Shown here: positions 60,001 to 64,000 of the stretch, one piece after another | Layout of the letters: every line of letters starts with the position of its first letter | How positions within the stretch are numbered: the stretch's first letter is position 1 | Assembly: GCA_947561715.1 (NCBI GenBank) | Contig: OX387204.1 | Span: 14,761,001-14,825,000 of the forward strand | DNA: 64,000 nt | From: Ascidia mentula | Lineage: Eukaryota; Chordata; Ascidiacea; Phlebobranchia; Ascidiidae | Reading direction: 5' to 3' | Notes under the pieces: model-generated | What the model was told of the DNA's origin: nothing | The model's input: only the letters and a program-made list of their open reading frames with translations | Databases searched by the model: none | Program-made: the position numbers and the translations under genes

Positions 60001-63000
60001 TACTTGGAATGGTACATGTTCACGAATTCAGGTTCTGTGGGAAAAGATAAGTTAAAGGGAAACGGCACAGACGGTAGGCGGGATTTCATGTTTGGGTTGA
60101 ACGTGCGTGGGTCGACACGGGGTTGTGGATTAATCACAGCCAAGGGGGAAACCGCGTTTTGATGGGTTTAGTGGCATTTTCGATAAAATTATGACTCAAA
60201 TCTTGTAAAACCGATTCCTAGTAAGTACCCATGACGTAGTTGGGTCCCTTAAATCGACTTTTATCGTTTACCGAAAATAGAAAAGTAAGAATTGTTGTTT
60301 TTAGACAGCGATGTTCAATACATGACTTTCAGTAACTGTGATACTCGTACACCTTGTATACGTAAATGTGGATGTGCAGCTTACTTAATAGTTAAAAGGA
60401 GCTACTTGTGACAATTGTCACCAATTTGGGGTAATAATACTGCTGGAAAACGCAGGGCCAAGATTCCAATTATTTTTTTTAAACTCTGTTCAAAGGATTT
60501 AAAGTCTTGGAAGTGCGGTTTTACGAACAATGCAAAGGTCATATACGTCTTTAGGATAATCAATTTTGTCACAAATACGGACATAGTGCGTGCGTTCAAC
60601 GAAATCTCGGTGCCCGAGATGAAAAGGTTGACAAACTGAAACTCGAAATGGCAAATATTTGTTCGGCAAACGCGTCCTTTTTCTCAACCTTAAGAATTGA
60701 TAAACACAAAGCTCACCGTTCAGCCAGTATTTGTTGTCGTCGATGGTTCTAAGATTATACCCGTTCAGAGCCTTGGATATCATCCCTTCCATTCCCATCC
60801 TAGCCTTGCTGGTGGCCGTGAAAAGGGTTTCGTCTGTGAACGCACAGCGTGCCGTTACATATGGGCCTTTTATCAGTGATAAACGGGATGAATCGGTTTG
60901 TAAATATTAAATGGGAAAGGGAGGTATACTTACTGGCTACTACCGCCACTGTGGAAGTATACGGGTCGTGCGGGGCTCTGAATGACTGGGAACGCACCGT
61001 CCATGCCATAACTTCAAGAATCTAAAATCGACATGGATTTCTGTTTATCCCTTGGGCCAATGAAAAACCGTCACATAAAAACAAACTTTGAGCAAGAAAT
61101 TATTGGCATTTGCGGCTGAAACTATTAGCATTTGTGCGACATTTGCGACTAATGGACGATTGTAGTGCTATATTTGTACTGTGACTTGCACAAATGTTGG
61201 TATGCAACTAGTTACGTGCCTAAATGAAAACAACGGACCATTTAAGAGCACATCGTGATAATTTTATGCAAAATTATGTATTTGCAATTGACATTAAAGC
61301 GTCAGCCTTTATTTGCCCAAAACTATTACCAAGTCACAAGACTCAACTAACTTAAAATATCTGGTGGAAAATTTACAAGAAAGACAATACGTGGATCGTC
61401 TTGAAACCTTAATACGAACAGACACATACAAGCTCAAGAACTACGGACTCACGTCTTTCTTCACGTGGCCACAGGATGGGTTGTACGCCATGGTACCACA
61501 CGTGTATAAGTGGGTCGAGTTGAGTGACACGAGGATTTTGATGGTATTCGTACACAGTTCCTGCGTGAGGAAAACGGGCGTCAAAGGTTGTAAGTTGGCG
61601 TCTCAAGCTTAAATATCGCACGGTTAAATCGCTCACCCTGTCCTTTTTAAATCTCATGCAGACGTTGTAGGAAATGGGGTCCGGTGTCCATTCCGTCTGC
61701 GCGAAAAAATATACGGGTTTGAGGCGTGCTGCAGTGGTGTCTAAAGAAGCATGGGCGAAGTGTGCGATTGACGGGCAATTATCAAAGTATCGCAAGTAAC
61801 ATGCAAACCTCGCCATACACACTTACATATGGTTCTGTTTTTGACAATGTTATCTGAATTAAGTTGCCTCCAGGCTGAAATTGTGACAACTTGATTTAAG
61901 TAGGTTACGTCAAACTGCGTGTTCGTGATTGCAATGACTACGCAGTATAAGGAATCGAGTGAGTTTCGACACTCTGTTTTTGCTTGAGCGCCTTTGGGAC
62001 AACATTACACAACCAGAGGAAAACCACCGATTCTTTTTGTGTTTTAACACGTGTGAATCCATGTATAACGTTTACTTTGACGGTTTCGAGCAAGTAAATA
62101 TTTATATAACCCTCGTACAAAGGTAAATCCAACTCGGTCTTGAATATGCTTCAGAACCATCAGCAGTAGCAGACTATAGCAGTTTATATATAGTCATATC
62201 CACTGCGATTGTTGGGACTTTAAGCCAGGTTGCTATGTACATGACAATTCAAGCGTATAATATACAGTGGGCGCAAAACGAAAAATAAGTAATTGCCAAT
62301 GAAAACATCGTGGGCTGTTGCAACAACAGTGGTACATGCTTAAACAAACCTTGAAGATAACTTGGGTGATATTTCTGGCGTCGATTTTGTACAAATAGTT
62401 CACTCCTCCAGCGTAAATCATATCTTCGGGCTCATCGTAAAAAATGACACTGAACCTGTCGCCAATGTGAAGAGCGTTCAGAGTATCAAGCCAGGTGCCT
62501 TCAAAACAAAACAAACATCAATGCTTGCATTATCAATTTCTCACAAATTTACCGCTATTAAGGATATGCACAGCTTGTTGTTTGTACATATTTCAGTGTG
62601 ATTAATTTTCCTTGGGCTGCACAAGCCGTGACATAATGTTAGTAGCGGAAAATTTAAGCTGTTGCTTTTCGTGGCTAATTGGCAGATGAAAGCCCAACGG
62701 GGGTCACAGAAACACCTTTTTACATTGCATGTTATTCCGCGCCCACATGTCTTAGCTAACATTACACCGAAACTGATGATCAAATTTCATTCTTACAAGA
62801 ACACCAGAGCGTTCGTTACTTTGTACACGTTACTTGTTGCCGAGTGCAGCGGTGTCAGATTCACGCGAATTACGAGACAATCCACAGCGACCAGCCCAAA
62901 ATTAACAAGTGGATTACTGTAACACGGACAGGTAATTCGTCCGGCAATTAGGATTTCGCTTTGAGTAACAACAGGACAAGACGGCGTCTGGTTACATCCA

Positions 63001-63735
63001 GGTGTACACGCACGACATAATCTGACTTTTCGGACGTGTTGCCCCACCCAGAATTGCCAACAATGGGTCTTCCATGGAAGGTAAACGTCCCGAAGCCGGG
63101 CGTTCTATCTCGGTATGTGAAAATACATCAACAGTAAAGGAGGAATGTGCTGTTAGGATCCATACATGCTAAGGCGGTCATTTCATTGGTGGAATTTCTC
63201 AACCAAAATTAACAAAAGTTACAAACTTCTACTTATACTAATAACGACAACACAAATCGCGCTGGCATAACCTTTTACTTCGCGAAATAACTCCACCGAA
63301 AGATATTATGCGAAACCTGCACCCAAAAAAGAATTTCACAAAACATAATTCCATATGCCTTTATCGTGTGGGTGATATTGGAAGTTTGGGGTCGAAAAAT
63401 AACCCAAAGAATTCGGCCCGTAAATCAGTTAAGATAACCGTAACCTTTTATGTGACATAAGCACTCTGCCGGTGAATGGAGTTATGAGTTTTGTCGGTAT
63501 TGTTTGAACTATACAAGGCGCAGTCAACGTCTGGTCGTTAAATCAGAACCTAAAGGCTACAGTCACAGTATTTGCACAGGGTTTGTCACAAATTTGCGAG
63601 ATTTGACGGATTTCATTGAAATCCTCTTGCGTAACATTTCATAGCCTTACCGTTGGCTACGCCTGCGTTGACGCAGTGGAAAAGTCCAAAAGAAAGAAGT
63701 ATCAGGACACAGTTCCTGTGATAAGCAGTCCTCAT
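48003..63735 (-). CDS. Semaphorin-PSI-coiled coil-C-type lectin protein (predicted fusion)
   Basis: Predicted secreted protein of 977 residues in 21 exons. Coding order: 63735-63651, 62498-62350, 61696-61637, 61560-61453, 61021-60934, 60833-60717, 60034-59868, 58721-58601, 58499-58427, 57752-57570, 56342-56173, 55306-55227, 55013-54808, 52647-52577, 52061-51764, 51385-51147, 50773-50540, 50055-49890, 49491-49330, 48643-48558, 48073-48003. Residues 1-25 are a signal peptide (RNCVLILLSFGLFHCVNA). The Sema domain spans about 40-495, PSI 502-550, a charged coiled coil 560-815 and a C-type lectin domain 823-953, then a short tail. No membrane segment is evident after the signal peptide. Every junction is in phase, including 54808/52647. 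Each half is certain as a family; that they are one gene is likely but unproven. If two genes, the first would stop at 54798 and the second would need an unseen start exon upstream of 52647. Confidence 0.7.
48172..48225. repeat. Copy of the AATAGGTCGAAAC repeat family
   Basis: GGGATATAATAGGTCGAAAC followed by CTAACTGTCTGCAGCTCAC closely matches half of the foldback structure at 49703-49805 and the copy at 25484. It lies in the intron before the last exon of the semaphorin-lectin gene. Confidence 0.55.
49703..49805. repeat. Foldback (inverted repeat) element
   Basis: Arms 49703-49736 and 49769-49805 are inverted copies. The outer 16 bases (GCTGCAGACAGTAGTG versus CACTACTGTCTGCAGC) pair perfectly, and the inner GTTTCGACCTATA pairs with TATATGGTTCGAAAC with small differences. 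The 32-base loop contains CAGCTGTACTGATGAGATC, the family head also seen at 25484. It lies in the intron between the two main lectin exons. Confidence 0.7.
52648..54807. other. Intron (or intergenic gap) between PSI and coiled-coil exons
   Basis: This 2,160-base stretch decides whether the semaphorin and lectin halves are one gene. I found no minus-strand exon with a signal peptide or membrane anchor followed by a phase-2 donor, which a separate lectin gene would need. No AATAAA appears soon after the possible stop at 54798. It contains the plus-strand peptide candidate at 53332-53559. Confidence 0.5.
53332..53559 (+). CDS. Possible small secreted peptide precursor inside the 2.1-kb intron
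   Basis: A single-exon ATG frame of 75 residues on the strand opposite the host gene. It starts MQLFGGHFLAFVLMFVQLSSA, which looks like a complete signal peptide with an SSA cleavage site. The mature part would be basic, with an ITRRAS dibasic site and an amphipathic helix-like IENLAAKLAKLVHEP. I recognise no family, the frame is short and could be chance, and no promoter or polyadenylation signal was assigned. Recorded as a candidate only. Confidence 0.25.
   Translation: MQLFGGHFLAFVLMFVQLSSALVENVPITRRASIENLAAKLAKLVHEPTSKMLKMKNQLRDTMVPKNGRVLTFTT
54808..63735 (-). other. Semaphorin and PSI half of the fusion gene
   Basis: Exons 1-13. Semaphorin hallmarks in order: MIYAGGVNYLYKIDA (first propeller blade), CTNTIKILVSLNSTHLYTCGT, the VAVVANETLFTAT strand, FREKAEEF, VVGRVATMC, SDHGGTNWQLHMRFTTYQK, FRYDNLESTYK, IYALFTMPFGAGEGSALCAY and, in the last blade, DDVTVLYLTNG. 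The PSI domain begins CHMYTDCSECVNAMDPYCSW. Semaphorins signal to plexins in cell guidance. Class cannot be assigned because no Ig, thrombospondin or membrane segment follows. Exon 13 ends with the modest donor CAG/GTTGGA; unspliced reading reaches a stop two codons later. Confidence 0.95.
58097..58114. repeat. Run of 18 guanines
   Basis: A pure G homopolymer on the plus strand, C on the coding strand, in the intron between the semaphorin exons at 58427 and 57752. Such a tract can form a G-quadruplex and is prone to length errors in assembly. Confidence 0.9.
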
Positions 63736-64000
63736 TTCTTTTCTTTAAATATATTCCTATCGAAGTTGCTCTTTTCGGTGTAAATCCAAGATTGAAAAGC
63801 CTTGTTGTTTTTACGAAATCAACACAGTTTCAAATTCGCAAAAGATTTTTTTTACCTCCACTTCAGAGAAAATCTGCAAATCACCAACAGTTAAAAGTAA
63901 TGCAACCTTCAATCATATTCTGCAAACATTGTCGCGCGCTTTAATATCGTTTTGTGGTTGGGAGCAGCAAACACCACAGACTTGCTAACGTAGACTGCAG
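63736..64000 (-). promoter_or_regulatory. Upstream region of the semaphorin-lectin gene
   Basis: The 265 bases before the start codon contain the leader and possibly the promoter. No TATA box at a convincing position or other named motif could be recognised, and the window ends here. Confidence 0.3.

Overview
The window is eukaryotic nuclear DNA, with intron-rich animal genes in an AT-rich background. Short introns (mostly 0.2-1.2 kb), close gene spacing, clear chordate orthologues and many small hAT-like elements suggest an ascidian tunicate of the Ciona type. This is inference; no species was confirmed. All gene models were built by hand: splice sites were read from the sequence and exon phases checked end to end, and every multi-exon model sums to a whole number of codons.

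Layout. 1-2555: intergenic, with a decayed retroelement carrying a GIY-YIG endonuclease remnant on the minus strand. 2556-4286 (+): secreted phospholipase A2 fused to a galaxin-like cysteine-rich tail. 5494-11359 (+): CPSF6/7, the large subunit of cleavage factor Im. 13284-22027 (+): CEP162, a centriole/transition-zone coiled-coil protein. 22645-29152 (-): CUEDC1. 31139-41550 (-): N4BP2 (CUE, polynucleotide-kinase-like, DUF1771 and Smr domains). 42666-44981 (+): MTHFD2-type mitochondrial folate enzyme, head-to-head with N4BP2. 46346-47094: transposon with long inverted ends and a nested tRNA-derived repeat. 48003-63735 (-): signal peptide, semaphorin domain, PSI domain, a long coiled coil and a C-type lectin domain, all in compatible phase.

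The most interesting object is the last gene. The Sema-PSI exons (63735-54808) and the coiled-coil/lectin exons (52647-48003) join in frame into one predicted secreted protein of about 977 residues. I know of no described family with semaphorin, coiled coil and C-type lectin together. The alternative is two tandem genes, because a stop codon lies just past the last PSI splice donor. Transcript evidence across 54808-52647 would decide.

The genes do not form an obvious pathway: RNA 3'-end processing, cilia, ubiquitin binding, one-carbon metabolism and secreted signalling sit side by side. Other points of note are a mosaic exon duplication in N4BP2, a GC-AG intron in CEP162, an apparent 31-nt intron in CPSF6/7 and several non-autonomous transposons in introns.
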